Source: Labilithrix sp. (GTDB lineage Bacteria; Myxococcota_A; Polyangia; Polyangiales; Polyangiaceae). From it: 64,000 nt of DNA. A program made the position numbers and the translations under genes. The notes under the pieces were generated by a model. It saw nothing but the letters and a program-made list of their open reading frames with translations. It was not told the origin of the DNA and did not search any database. The stretch is taken from assembly GCA_019637155.1 (NCBI GenBank), contig JAHBWE010000028.1, positions 1 through 64,000 on the forward strand, read 5' to 3'. Shown one piece after another: positions 34,100 through 42,771 of this stretch (its first letter is position 1; each line of letters starts with the position of its first letter).

Positions 34100-34126
34100 C
34101 GCCGTGGTACATCTCCTCCGTCCCAC

Positions 34127-34203
<77 letters not shown>

Positions 34204-34283
34204 CCCAACCCACGGCGATTGCAGGAGTTTCTTCCCACGCGGTGCCTTTCCGAGCGCGTAGGATCGCCGAGAGGCTACGACGC

Positions 34284-34868
34284 TCAAGGCCGACGCCGGC
34301 ATTCTTCATCCCGCCATTCGATTCGGCCGGAGCACGGCTCGGCGAGCGCGATGAAGTCAGACGCGTCGCTCACCGTGCGCACCGCCGCGAACGCGCGGAT
34401 CTCGACGTCCGGCCGCACGGACCAGATCGCCCACGCCGCGCCGAAGAGCTGGGCGCCGCGGGTGACCACGTCGTCGACGAGCGTGACCCTCGCCGGCAGG
34501 GAGAGCGGCTCGACGACGATCAAGCTCTCGAGGTGGGTGCGCGCCTTGGGTCGCGCCTCCGCCACCGACGTAGCTGCCTTCGCGACGGCCATCGTGCGCT
34601 CGAGGCACGGGAGCACCTGCGAGCCGAAGTCCCACGCGCGTAGCTCGCGCGCGATCTCCAGCGCGGGCCATAGCGCGCCTTCCGCAAGCAGGCCGCTTCG
34701 CGGTACAGGAACGAGCGCCGCGTCCGAGTCGAGGAAGGGATCGCGGAACGGGACGTCGTCACGCTCCCGGAGTCGGCGAGCCACGCGTGCGGATGCCGTC
34801 TCCCCGATACCGCCCCGAGCACGCCGGTTCTCCTTCAGGGCGACGACGAAGTCCTTCGCGCGCTTCAT
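34284..34868 (-). CDS. Phosphoribosyltransferase-like protein, N-terminus interrupted
   Basis: A 194-residue fragment of a type I phosphoribosyltransferase fold. VTLVDDVVTRGAQLFGAA is the PRPP-binding loop with both acidic residues, and ALVPVPRSGLLAEGALWP is the upstream signature seen in ComF-like proteins. Just upstream in the same frame are codons for SFLAYCPRGTTEE, which look like part of the domain, but no start codon lies between them and an in-frame TGA at 34920-34922. The ORF from ATG 34868 may therefore be a truncated product of a gene broken by a nonsense codon. Competence or nucleotide salvage is possible; no partner is near. Confidence 0.6.
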   Translation of the reverse strand: MKRAKDFVVALKENRRARGGIGETASARVARRLRERDDVPFRDPFLDSDAALVPVPRSGLLAEGALWPALEIARELRAWDFGSQVLPCLERTMAVAKAATSVAEARPKARTHLESLIVVEPLSLPARVTLVDDVVTRGAQLFGAAWAIWSVRPDVEIRAFAAVRTVSDASDFIALAEPCSGRIEWRDEECRRRP

Positions 34869-34919
34869 CTCCTCGGTGGTACCGCGCGGGCAGTACGCAA
34901 GGAACGACGCAACGCGAGC

Positions 34920-34979
34920 TCAGAACGAGGCGGCTTCACGGATCGCGTCCGTGGGCAGGATGTCGAGCAGGTCGGTCAT
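34920..34979 (-). other. Probable original N-terminus of the phosphoribosyltransferase gene, ending in TGA
   Basis: From ATG 34979 the minus strand encodes MTDLLDILPTDAIREAASF and then TGA. The next codon continues in the same frame into the phosphoribosyltransferase-like protein at 34284. The 19 codons look like a normal helical N-terminus. Either this is a nonsense mutation or a sequencing error, or it is an unrelated 19-residue peptide; the continuity of frame favours the first two. Confidence 0.45.
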
Positions 34980-35118
34980 GTCGCGGCCACTGCCAGCCGT
35001 ACCAGGTCGAGGACGTGGATTGGGCGTGGGCGGTCCTCGGGACGAGCATAGAGACGCTGAAGGGTGCACGAAAATGCGGTATTTGCGCGCCATCCGGGGG
35101 GTGGCGTACCCTCCTTGC

Positions 35119-35802
35119 ATGCGTCCGCGTTGGGTGTTGCTCGCGGTGCCGCTGTTCGCGGTGGCGTGCGTCTGGGGGCGGGCGCGGGACTTCGTGCGCG
35201 ATGACGGGTCCGGGGACGGAGGCGTCGAGCCTGTGGAGACGGACGAGACCGGGACGACGGACGACGACGACTCCAGCGAGGAAGAGATCGAAGACGCCGG
35301 GTTCGACGCGGACGACGGGGCGCCGCGCCGCTACGTCTTCGTGACCAGCAGCGACATCGAAGGGAGCCACCCCGACGGCATCAAGCACTTCGATGGCATC
35401 TGCAACGGGTTCGCCGAAGGCGTGGAGCTGCTGGAAGGCAAGAAGTTCGCCGCCTGGCTCAGCACCAAGAAGGAAGGCGCCTTGACGCACGTGAAGGCCG
35501 ACAGCTGGACCGGGCGCTACGTGCTCGTCACCGGCGAGATCGTCGCGCTGACCTCGTCGGACCTGACGCACGACGTGCTCCCGAAACCAATCAACGTCGA
35601 CGCCTACGGGAACGTCGTCACGGAGCCGGACCGCGTGTGGACCGGCACCAACGACGACGGCGGCCTCGCCATTCCCGACTGCGTCGACTGGACCAGCTCC
35701 ACCGCCAAGGGCTGGACCGGAAAGACGACCGGCGCCTGGACCCACGCCGCGCAGACCAATTGCGCGGATACGGCCCTCCTCTATTGCTTCGAGGTCCCCT
35801 AG
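35119..35802 (+). CDS. DUF1554-type lipoprotein (paralogue)
   Basis: A 227-residue lipoprotein (lipobox LFAVAC) with a highly acidic linker (ETDETGTTDDDDSSEEEIED). The domain opens RYVFVTSSDIEGSHPDGIKH, then ICNGFAEGVELLEGKKFAAW, and ends ADTALLYCFEV. It follows the same plan as the kinase-operon lipoprotein at 28673-29413, including the first and last cysteines. It precedes the zinc-ribbon gene by 11 bp and may be co-transcribed. The function is unknown. Confidence 0.8.
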   Translation: MRPRWVLLAVPLFAVACVWGRARDFVRDDGSGDGGVEPVETDETGTTDDDDSSEEEIEDAGFDADDGAPRRYVFVTSSDIEGSHPDGIKHFDGICNGFAEGVELLEGKKFAAWLSTKKEGALTHVKADSWTGRYVLVTGEIVALTSSDLTHDVLPKPINVDAYGNVVTEPDRVWTGTNDDGGLAIPDCVDWTSSTAKGWTGKTTGAWTHAAQTNCADTALLYCFEVP

Positions 35803-35813
35803 GCCACACGCTG

Positions 35814-36299
35814 ATGAAGATGCAATGCGCCGGATGCGGTAAGGCCATCTCTCTCGACGACGCGCTGTGCTCGGGATGCGGGCGCTTCGTGATCGGAGAC
35901 CTCCCGCCGCTGCAGGTCCGCCAGCGCGAGGTGCGGCGCGGCGTCGGGACGAAGGTCGGAATCGCGATCCTGATCGGGTTCGTCGGCTGGATGTTCGCGA
36001 TGGGCACGGTGGGCGCCCGCGCAGAGTCGCAGGCGATGAAGCCACGCCAAGCGAAGTACGACTGCCTCGCGCTCCATCCCGTCGCGGAGAAGTGGGTCGT
36101 CGACCATGCGGGCGAGTGTCCGACCGTCGCTCGGCTCCGCGCGGAGAGGGAGATCTCGCCGGGGTCGAAGATCACCGACCCGTGGGGCCACGAGTACGAG
36201 ATCGAGTGCGGCGAGTCGGACGAGGTCGTCGTCCGCAGCTTCGGACCCGACGGCCGCGCCGGTACTCACGACGACATCGTCGTCGGACCGCTGGAATGA
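35814..36299 (+). CDS. Zinc-ribbon membrane protein with GspG-like C-terminal domain
   Basis: A 161-residue protein of unusual composition. It starts with a zinc ribbon (MQCAGCGKAISLDDALCSGCG, two CxxC pairs). One membrane helix follows (VGIAILIGFVGWMFAMGTV). The C-terminal part ends DPWGHEYEIECGESDEVVV then FGPDGRAGTHDDI, the calcium-site segment of type II secretion pseudopilins (GspG core). The pilin N-terminal prepilin motif is missing, so it is not a normal pseudopilin. It is probably a cytoplasm-facing ribbon with an outward-facing pseudopilin-like domain. Two cysteines (CLALHP and GECP) lie outside the ribbon. Confidence 0.6.
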   Translation: MKMQCAGCGKAISLDDALCSGCGRFVIGDLPPLQVRQREVRRGVGTKVGIAILIGFVGWMFAMGTVGARAESQAMKPRQAKYDCLALHPVAEKWVVDHAGECPTVARLRAEREISPGSKITDPWGHEYEIECGESDEVVVRSFGPDGRAGTHDDIVVGPLE

Positions 36300-36318
36300 C
36301 CGCTGGAGTGACCGCGCC

Positions 36319-36825
36319 TCACTTGCCCTTGAGCTCCTTCGACGCGACGGCGCGGACGCGAGCGGCGAGGGCCATGCGATCGCGACTGATGCGCTGGGCG
36401 CGCTCGTTGGTGCACGCGCCCGGGCCCGCCGCGTAGTACGCGACCGGGTGATCGGTGCACGCGCGCATCGATTGACGGAGGATCGCCATGCCGGCGCGGA
36501 TGCACTTCTGCGGATCGTCGTTGAGCGACTCGTCGCCGCCCGACGACGCATGGATCTGCATCGTGCAGAAGGAGCGAGGGTGCGCGATGCAGCGACCTTC
36601 CTTCGTCTTGTCCACACAGTCCCCCTGCACGCGCTCGCGGAGGGAGCCCTCTCGCCACGCCACTGCGACGACGAGCGCGATGGTCTTTTCACGACTCGAG
36701 TCCTCTACGAAGAGAGGACGCTCGTCCTCGACCACATGCGCGATGGCGTCCGCCATCGTCGGATGCGGATGCTCGGGATCGACGGCGTGAACGGCAGCGA
36801 GCGCGAAGTCGAGGAGGGCAGCCAT
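36319..36825 (-). CDS. Lysozyme/SLT-like protein, diverged
   Basis: About 168 residues. The order of motifs suggests a lytic-transglycosylase-like fold: ALVVAVAWREGSL (ESsF-type catalytic Glu), then SFCTMQIHASSGG (GLMQI-type strand), DPQKCIRAGMAILRQSM, and AYYAAGPGAC near the end (the family's AYNAG). Five cysteines suggest export, but no clear signal peptide is visible from ATG 36825. The upstream ATG 36882 adds an Arg-rich stretch. The assignment is from motif order alone. Confidence 0.5.
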   Translation of the reverse strand: MAALLDFALAAVHAVDPEHPHPTMADAIAHVVEDERPLFVEDSSREKTIALVVAVAWREGSLRERVQGDCVDKTKEGRCIAHPRSFCTMQIHASSGGDESLNDDPQKCIRAGMAILRQSMRACTDHPVAYYAAGPGACTNERAQRISRDRMALAARVRAVASKELKGK

Positions 36826-36944
36826 TTGGGGTCGCCGCCGCGTTGCAGATCGCGCGCCGACGCGGCGACCGCGTGTGTGCATCGTGCACCGACCTGAAGC
36901 ATGGGTGGCATGAGCGCTGCGTCAGTACGAACGAGGAGGATTCC

Positions 36945-37136
36945 ATGGTCACGATGACGCTCTCGGACACCGACGCTTCGTTCCTCTACGACGAGATCGC
37001 ACGCCGCGCGCGCGACATCGAGAACGAGCTCGTGCACACGGATGCGCGCGCGATGCAGCGCGATCTCGCGGCCGAGCTCGAGAGGCTGCAGAGCATCCAG
37101 CAGTCGCTCGGCGCCGCCGCGCACCGCACGAGCTGA
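36945..37136 (+). CDS. Small acidic helical protein (63 aa), unknown
   Basis: A 63-residue protein, MVTMTLSDTDASFLYDEIAR onward, predicted to form two amphipathic helices without cysteine or membrane segment. The start is well supported: AGGAGGA lies four bases before the ATG, among the strongest ribosome-binding sites in this window. Heptad-like spacing of Leu and Ile suggests a coiled coil. No family was recognised. Confidence 0.65.
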   Translation: MVTMTLSDTDASFLYDEIARRARDIENELVHTDARAMQRDLAAELERLQSIQQSLGAAAHRTS

Positions 37137-37170
37137 CGCACCGAACCGAGGCAGTTTGGAGAGGCGCGGC

Positions 37171-37191
37171 GGCCGCGTTATGGTCGCGGCC
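37171..37191 (+). promoter_or_regulatory. Hairpin directly before the queE start codon
   Basis: GGCCGCG, seven bases, CGCGGCC forms a perfect 7-bp stem ending two bases before ATG 37194. The only ribosome-site-like sequence (GGAGAGG, about 37158-37164) lies upstream of the hairpin. The stem could bring it close to the start or block initiation. It shows no preQ1-riboswitch features. Confidence 0.35.
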
Positions 37192-37193
37192 CG

Positions 37194-37907
37194 ATGCTGC
37201 TCAGCCGCATGAAGGACGGCGCGCCCGAGGTCTTCGCCACCGTGCAGGGCGAAGGCACGAGCGCGGGCGTGCCGAGCGTCTTCGTGCGTCTTGCAGAGTG
37301 CAACCTTCGCTGCTCCTGGTGTGACACGAAGTACACCTGGGACTGGTCGAAGCACGACAAGGCCACGGAGACGATCGAGCTCACCGTCGACGACGTCGCG
37401 GCGCGCGCGATCGAGCTCGCGGGGGACGGCGTGCGGAACGTCGTCTTCACCGGCGGCGAGCCGCTCCTCCAGCAGGACGAGCTCGCCGCGCTCGGCGCGC
37501 GCCTCAAGGAGCGCGGCTTCCGCGTCGAGGTCGAGACGAACGGCACCGTCGTACCGGCGCCGGCGATGGCGGCGGTCGTCGATCAGTGGAACGTCTCACC
37601 GAAGCTCGCGAGCTCCGGCAACGCCGAGCGCGCGCGCCACCGTCCGACCGCGCTCGCGTGGTTCGCGTCCGTCCCGCACGCGACCTTCAAGATCGTCCAG
37701 ACCGGCGCGGCCGATCTCGCCGAGACCGAGGAGCTCGTGCAGGCGCTCGGCGTGGGGCGCGATCGCGTCGTCCTGATGCCGGAGGGCACCGAGCCCGTCG
37801 CCCTCGCCGCGCGCTCACGCGAGCTCGCCGAGACCTGCCGCGCGCACGGCTACCGACTCGGGACGCGCCTCCACGTCTTCCTCTGGGGTCAAGAGCGCGG
37901 GCGTTGA
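37194..37907 (+). CDS. queE: 7-carboxy-7-deazaguanine synthase
   Basis: A 237-residue radical-SAM enzyme of the queuosine/7-deazapurine pathway. VFVRLAECNLRCSWCDTKYT holds the CxxxCxxC iron-sulfur motif with the DTKYT extension typical of QueE. VVFTGGEPLLQQ is the SAM-binding GGE motif. QWNVSPKLASSGN and VVLMPEGTEP are further family signatures. Length and motifs are complete. The other que genes are not in the window. Confidence 0.93.
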   Translation: MLLSRMKDGAPEVFATVQGEGTSAGVPSVFVRLAECNLRCSWCDTKYTWDWSKHDKATETIELTVDDVAARAIELAGDGVRNVVFTGGEPLLQQDELAALGARLKERGFRVEVETNGTVVPAPAMAAVVDQWNVSPKLASSGNAERARHRPTALAWFASVPHATFKIVQTGAADLAETEELVQALGVGRDRVVLMPEGTEPVALAARSRELAETCRAHGYRLGTRLHVFLWGQERGR

Positions 37908-37994
37908 CGCGCCGTGCGCGGATCCTGACGGCACAGATTCGTCACGGAACGGTCGCGGCGAGGTCGCAGCGATCGGGTCGTATGCGTTTCCCAA

Positions 37995-39230
37995 ATGCCA
38001 CGAGGAAGCTTCGGCATCGCCGCGGCCGCGCTACTTTGGTGTGCCTCCGCGCGCGCGCAGGACGACGGGACCTCGCCGAAGCCCGAGCGTCCGGCCCCTC
38101 ACCTCGGCGCCGACTCGCCCGCTCCGACGTACCCGCCGAACCCGGAGCACGAGCGGCGCTGGTACGACCGCCTCACGCTCCGCGGCTACACGCAGCTCCG
38201 CTACAACCGGCTCGGCGCGAGCAACTCGCGCCTCACGAACCGCCAGGGCGATCGCACGCTCGGCGACGACGGCGGCCTCTCGATCCGGCGCGCGCGCCTC
38301 ATCTTCCAGGGCGACATCGCCTCCTTCCTCTCCGTCTACCTCCAGCCCGACTTCGCGAGCGTGATCGACGAGACGTTCCAGGTCGCGACGCTCCGCGACT
38401 GGTACGCCGACATCTTCCTCGATCCCGACGAGAAGCGCTTCCGCGTCCGCGTCGGTCAGTCGAAGGTGCCGTACGGCTGGGAGCTGATGCAGTCGAGCGG
38501 CAACCGGCTCCCGCTCGATCGCACCGACGGCATCAACAGCGCCTTCGTGAACGAGCGCGACCTCGGCGTGTTCCTCTACTTCGAGACCCCCGCCGTCCGC
38601 GGCCGCTTCCGCCACCTCGTCGAGAGCGGGCTCAAAGGGTCGGGCGACTTCGGCATGGTCGCGTTCGGCGTGATGAACGGGCAACCGATGAACACGCGCG
38701 AGAAGAACGACAACAAACACTTCGTCGCGCGCGTCACCTATCCGTTCGACGTCGGCTCGCAGACGCTGGAGCTCTCCGCCGCCGCCTACTCCGGGCTCGC
38801 CGTCGTCTCGCGCGACGAGGGGATCGCCGGCCGCGAGGAGGCGCAGGACTTCCGCGCCCTCGCCAGCTTCGTCTTGTACCCGAAGCCCCTCGGCTTCCAG
38901 GCCGAATACAACGCCGGCTACGGACCCGAGCTCGTCGGAAAGACGATCGAGAAGCGGCCGCTCGCCGGAGGCTACGCGATGACGATGTGGCGGCAGCCGG
39001 TCTCGTGGGGCGCCGTCACGCCGTACGTCCGCGTTCACCACTACGACGGCGGGAAGAAGTTCGAGACGAACGCGCCGCGCTACGACGTGAAGCAGCTCGA
39101 CGCCGGCGTCGAGTGGCAGCTCTTCCGCTGGATCGAGCTCACGACCGAGCTCATGCTCGCCGACCGCACGACGAAGGGCGACCGGCAGACCGGGCACGTC
39201 CTCCGCCTGCAGCTCCAGTTCAACTACTGA
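37995..39230 (+). CDS. Phosphate-selective porin-like outer-membrane protein (OprO/OprP type)
   Basis: A 411-residue protein with signal peptide (FGIAAAALLWCASARAQ) and a Pro-rich start. A beta-barrel follows: LTLRGYTQLRYNRLG, LSIRRARLIFQGDI, YLQPDFAS, VRVGQSKVPYGWE, VARVTYPFDVGSQTLELSA. It ends with GHVLRLQLQFNY, a C-terminal aromatic typical of porins. The order of blocks matches the phosphate/pyrophosphate porin family. Its 3' end overlaps the convergent permease gene by 7 bp. A TGACG, nine bases, CGTCA inverted repeat at 37926-37944 could be an operator. Confidence 0.85.
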   Translation: MPRGSFGIAAAALLWCASARAQDDGTSPKPERPAPHLGADSPAPTYPPNPEHERRWYDRLTLRGYTQLRYNRLGASNSRLTNRQGDRTLGDDGGLSIRRARLIFQGDIASFLSVYLQPDFASVIDETFQVATLRDWYADIFLDPDEKRFRVRVGQSKVPYGWELMQSSGNRLPLDRTDGINSAFVNERDLGVFLYFETPAVRGRFRHLVESGLKGSGDFGMVAFGVMNGQPMNTREKNDNKHFVARVTYPFDVGSQTLELSAAAYSGLAVVSRDEGIAGREEAQDFRALASFVLYPKPLGFQAEYNAGYGPELVGKTIEKRPLAGGYAMTMWRQPVSWGAVTPYVRVHHYDGGKKFETNAPRYDVKQLDAGVEWQLFRWIELTTELMLADRTTKGDRQTGHVLRLQLQFNY

Positions 39231-40690
39231 GCGGCGGCGACCTTGGAGCGCTTCGAGCCGTAGAAGAAGTAGATCGCGAGGCCGATCGCGAGCCAGACGA
39301 AGAGGCGGAGCCAGTTCGGCCAGCCGAGGCCGAAGATCATCGAGCCGCAGAGGAGCGCGCCCGCCGACGACACGAACGGCACCGCCTTCACGCGGAACGG
39401 CCGCGGCAGGTCCGGCTCCTTCTTCCGCATGACCCAGACGCCGACGCTGACGAGGATGAACGCGAAGAGCGTCCCGATGCTCGTCATGTCGCCGACGATG
39501 TCGCCGGGGATGAACGCGGCGAAGAAGCCGACGAAGCCGAGGAAGAGGAGGTTCGACTTCCACGGCGTGTGGAACTTCGGGTGCAGCTCGGAGAAGAACG
39601 GCGGGACGAGGCCGTCGCGACTCATCGAGTAGAAGACGCGCGACTGCCCCATCAGCATGACGAGGATGACGGAGGAGAAGCCGCCCAGGATCGCGACGAC
39701 GACGAGGTTCGAGAGCCACTTGTGGCCCGGCATCGCGCGCTCGATCGCCTGCGCGACGGACGCCTCGCTCCCGGTCGTGCGGAAGAACTCGACCGGCGCG
39801 AGCCCGGTGAGGACGTGCGCGAAGAGCACGTAGAGCACGGTGCAGACCGCGAGCGAGCCGAGGATGCCGATCGGCATGTCGCGCTTCGGGTTCCGCGCCT
39901 CCTGCGCCGCGGTCGACACCGCGTCGAAGCCGATGAACGCGAAGAACACGATCCCGGCCGCGCCGAGGATGCCCATCCCGCCGCCGAAGTCGTGGCTGAG
40001 GCCCCTCTCGTCGACGTAGGTCTGCGGCGGCGGGATGTACGGCGTGTGGTTCGCGGGATCGATGAAGCTCCAACCGAGCCCGATGATGAGGAGCACGATC
40101 GCGACCTTCACGATGACGATGATCGTGTTCACGACCGCGGACTCGCTGATGCCGCGCACGAGGAGGAGCGTGAGGATGACGACGATCGCGAACGCGGGGA
40201 GGTTGACCATGCCGTGCACGCCGGTCACGTGATCGACCTCGAACGGAGAGTGACAGAGGCCGTACGGGATCCGGAAGCCGAAGATCTCGAGCAGCTTGTT
40301 CAGGTACTCGCTCCACGCGATCGCGACCGTCGCCGCGCCGACCGCGTACTCGAGGACGAGGTCCCAGCCGATGATCCACGCGATGAGCTCGCCCATCGTC
40401 GCGTACGTGTACGTGTACGCGCTGCCGGCGATCGGCAGCATCGCGGCGAGCTCCGCGTAGCAGAGGCCGGCGAACGCGCAGCCGATCGCGGCGACGACGA
40501 AGCCGATCGTGACGGAGGGCCCTGCGCTCGTGGCGGCGGCGGCGGCGGTGCGGACGAAGAGGCCGGCGCCGATGATCGCGCCGACGCCGAGCGCGACGAG
40601 GGCGCCGGGGCCGAGCGTGCGCTTGAGGCCCTTGCCCTCGGCCTCCTTCGTGAGGTCGGAGATCGCCTTGCGGGTCCAGATGTGGCGCAC
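39224..40690 (-). CDS. APC-family amino-acid permease
   Basis: A 488-residue membrane protein with about 12-13 helices. GALVALGVGAIIGAGLFVRT is the first-helix APC signature. LCYAELAAMLPIAGSAYTYT and FFAFIGFDAVSTAAQEARNP are hallmarks of the cationic-amino-acid transporter group (CAT/YfnA type). The full topology and the GxG unwound helix are present. It probably imports amino acids by proton symport; the substrate is not predictable from sequence. The stop is 3 bp from the fbp stop region on the same strand, so it follows no obvious operon partner. Confidence 0.9.
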   Translation of the reverse strand: MRHIWTRKAISDLTKEAEGKGLKRTLGPGALVALGVGAIIGAGLFVRTAAAAATSAGPSVTIGFVVAAIGCAFAGLCYAELAAMLPIAGSAYTYTYATMGELIAWIIGWDLVLEYAVGAATVAIAWSEYLNKLLEIFGFRIPYGLCHSPFEVDHVTGVHGMVNLPAFAIVVILTLLLVRGISESAVVNTIIVIVKVAIVLLIIGLGWSFIDPANHTPYIPPPQTYVDERGLSHDFGGGMGILGAAGIVFFAFIGFDAVSTAAQEARNPKRDMPIGILGSLAVCTVLYVLFAHVLTGLAPVEFFRTTGSEASVAQAIERAMPGHKWLSNLVVVAILGGFSSVILVMLMGQSRVFYSMSRDGLVPPFFSELHPKFHTPWKSNLLFLGFVGFFAAFIPGDIVGDMTSIGTLFAFILVSVGVWVMRKKEPDLPRPFRVKAVPFVSSAGALLCGSMIFGLGWPNWLRLFVWLAIGLAIYFFYGSKRSKVAAAQ

Positions 40691-40692
40691 GG

Positions 40693-41748
40693 CTACTTCG
40701 CGCTCATGAAGTGAGCGAAGGCGCCGACGTCTTCCTTCGAGCCGATGACGAGCGGAGTCCGCTGATGGAGCTCCTCCGGCGTGATGTCGAGGATGCGGTG
40801 GACGCCGTTCGTCGCGCCGCCGCCCGCCTGCTCGAAGAGGAACGCCATCGGGTTCGCTTCGTAGAGGAGGCGGAGCTTGCCCTTCGTGCTCTTCGAGTCC
40901 GCGGGGTACGCGAAGATGCCGCCCTTGATCAGCGTGCGGTGCGCGTCGGCGACGAGCGAGCCGACGTAGCGCGCGCCGTACGGCGTCTCGTAGCCGTTCA
41001 CGTGCGCGGGGGGCGGACCGTTCGGATCGCCCTTCACCCAGCGGACCCAGTTCTGGAGCTCCGGCGTCCAGCGCGAGTAGTTGCTCTCGTTGATCGAGTA
41101 GCAGTTGCCGCGCGCGGGGCAGCGGATGTCGGGCTGGGAGAGGAAGAACTCGCCGATGTTCGGGTCGAGCGTGAAGCCGTGCACGCCGTGGCCGGTGGAG
41201 AGGACGAAGATGGTGGACGGCCCGTAGAGCACGTAGCCCGCCGCCGCGATCTCGCGGCCGGGGCGGAGCGCGTCGCGCACGTGCGGGACGGAGAGCGTGG
41301 GCTCCGGCCGCCGCAGGATCGCGAAGATGGTGCCGATGCCGACGTTCGTGTCGATGTTGCTCGAGCCGTCGAGCGGATCGAAGAGCGCGACGTATTTGCC
41401 GTGACCGGGCGCGGGCTGGAGGACCGCCTCGTCGATCTCTTCGCTCCCGATGACGCCGCAGTGGCCCGAGCGCGAGAGGATGTTGAGCATGACCTCGTTC
41501 GCGAACGCGTCGAGCTTCTGCACGCTCTCGCCCTGTACGTTGGTCTCCCCCGTGTAGCCGAGGAGGTCGGCGAGGCCCGCCGCGCGGACGCGCGAGTTGA
41601 TGATGCGGATCGCGAGCGAGATGTGGTTGAGGAGCGACGTGAACTCCCCCGTCGCGCCGGGCGCGGCGTGCATGCCGTGGAGGACGTGCTCGCGGAGGGT
41701 CGTCCCGACGACGGCAGCCGGGCGCATGGAAGGGATGCTATCGGGCAT
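40693..41748 (-). CDS. fbp: Fructose-1,6-bisphosphatase, class I
   Basis: A 351-residue gluconeogenic phosphatase. GVIGSEEIDEAVL and YVALFDPLDGSSNIDTNVGIG carry the metal-binding acidic cluster and the DPLDGSSN signature. NESNYSRWTPELQNWV, YGARYVGSLVADAHRTLIKG and YPADSKSTKGKLRLLYEANP are further class I landmarks. Completeness suggests an active enzyme. ATG 41748 or 41727 is the start. It is divergent from the aldolase gene, so the two steps around fructose-1,6-bisphosphate share one control region of about 96 bp. Confidence 0.95.
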   Translation of the reverse strand: MPDSIPSMRPAAVVGTTLREHVLHGMHAAPGATGEFTSLLNHISLAIRIINSRVRAAGLADLLGYTGETNVQGESVQKLDAFANEVMLNILSRSGHCGVIGSEEIDEAVLQPAPGHGKYVALFDPLDGSSNIDTNVGIGTIFAILRRPEPTLSVPHVRDALRPGREIAAAGYVLYGPSTIFVLSTGHGVHGFTLDPNIGEFFLSQPDIRCPARGNCYSINESNYSRWTPELQNWVRWVKGDPNGPPPAHVNGYETPYGARYVGSLVADAHRTLIKGGIFAYPADSKSTKGKLRLLYEANPMAFLFEQAGGGATNGVHRILDITPEELHQRTPLVIGSKEDVGAFAHFMSAK

Positions 41749-41844
41749 GGCGGCCCAGGGTTTCCCACCAGCGCGCTGCGGCCGCAAGAGGCAAGGACGG
41801 GCGGCGCGTTGATCTGGTGTGGGGGTCGGATTAGTGTGCCGGGC

Positions 41845-42771
41845 ATGGCCCTCACCGACCGCGTCAAGCAGATCATCTCCTGGTACGGCTCCGACAACCC
41901 GGGCGTTCGCGCGAACCTCGTGCGGATGATGAACCACGGCACCCTCGCGGGGACCGGGAAGCTCGTCATCCTCCCGGTCGATCAGGGCTTCGAGCACGGG
42001 CCGATGCGCTCGTTCCAACCGAACCCGGAGGGCTACGATCCCGAGTTCCACGTGCAGCTCGCGATCGACTCCGGCTGCAACGCGTACGCGGCGCCGCTCG
42101 GCGCGCTGGAGCTCGTCGCGGATCGGTACGCGGGTCAGATCCCGCTCATCTTGAAGCTGAACAACTCGGACACGATGGCGAAGATGGACCAGCCCATCAG
42201 CGCCGTGACGGGCTCGGTGAAGGACGCCGTCCGCATGGGCTGCGCCGCGATCGGCTACACGATTTACCCCGGCTCCGGTCAGCGCAACCGGATGTACGAG
42301 GACCTTCGCGAGCTCATCCTCGAGGCGAAGGACTACGGGCTCCCCACCGTGACGTGGGCCTACCCGCGCGGCGCGGGCATCTCGAAGGAAGGCGAGCAGG
42401 CGGCGGACATCACGGCGTACGCCGCTCAGGTCGCGGCGCAGCTCGGCTCACACGTGATCAAGATCAAGCCGCCGAAGGACCACATCGAGCAGGCGGAAGC
42501 GAAGAAAGTGTTCGAGAAGTACAACATCTCGACGAAGACGCTCGAGGACCGGGTCCGTCACTGCGTGCAGAGTGCATTCAATGGCAAGCGCATCATCATC
42601 TTCTCCGGCGGCGAGGCGAAGGAGACGAGCGCCCTCCTCGACGAGGTGAAGCAGCTCGCGAAGGGCGGCGCCTTCGGCAGCATCATGGGCCGCAACGCCT
42701 TCCAGCGCCCGAAGGCCGAAGCGATCAAGCTCCTGCAGGACGTGATGGCGATCTTCAAGACTTCTTCATAG
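41845..42771 (+). CDS. Class I (DhnA-type) fructose-bisphosphate aldolase
   Basis: A 308-residue Schiff-base aldolase of the bacterial/archaeal DhnA type. KLVILPVDQGFEHGP opens the barrel, and LPLILKLN-like and TIYPGSGQRNRMYEDLREL segments follow. The active-site lysine is expected in SHVIKIKPPKD, and the phosphate site is RIIIFSGGEAKE. It joins dihydroxyacetone phosphate and glyceraldehyde-3-phosphate reversibly, one step before Fbp in gluconeogenesis. The structured repeat begins at its last base. Confidence 0.92.
   Translation: MALTDRVKQIISWYGSDNPGVRANLVRMMNHGTLAGTGKLVILPVDQGFEHGPMRSFQPNPEGYDPEFHVQLAIDSGCNAYAAPLGALELVADRYAGQIPLILKLNNSDTMAKMDQPISAVTGSVKDAVRMGCAAIGYTIYPGSGQRNRMYEDLRELILEAKDYGLPTVTWAYPRGAGISKEGEQAADITAYAAQVAAQLGSHVIKIKPPKDHIEQAEAKKVFEKYNISTKTLEDRVRHCVQSAFNGKRIIIFSGGEAKETSALLDEVKQLAKGGAFGSIMGRNAFQRPKAEAIKLLQDVMAIFKTSS

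Noticed and set aside
34204..34283. Integrase attachment site at the tRNA-Arg 3' end
   Set aside because: No integrase gene and no second copy of the tRNA 3' segment is visible within the window.
34920..34922. TGA read as selenocysteine
   Set aside because: No SECIS-like hairpin follows directly, no selenocysteine machinery is seen here, and phosphoribosyltransferases are not selenoproteins.
37137..37193. preQ1 riboswitch before queE
   Set aside because: The leader has one simple GC hairpin and lacks the A-rich tail and C-rich loop that define the known preQ1 classes.
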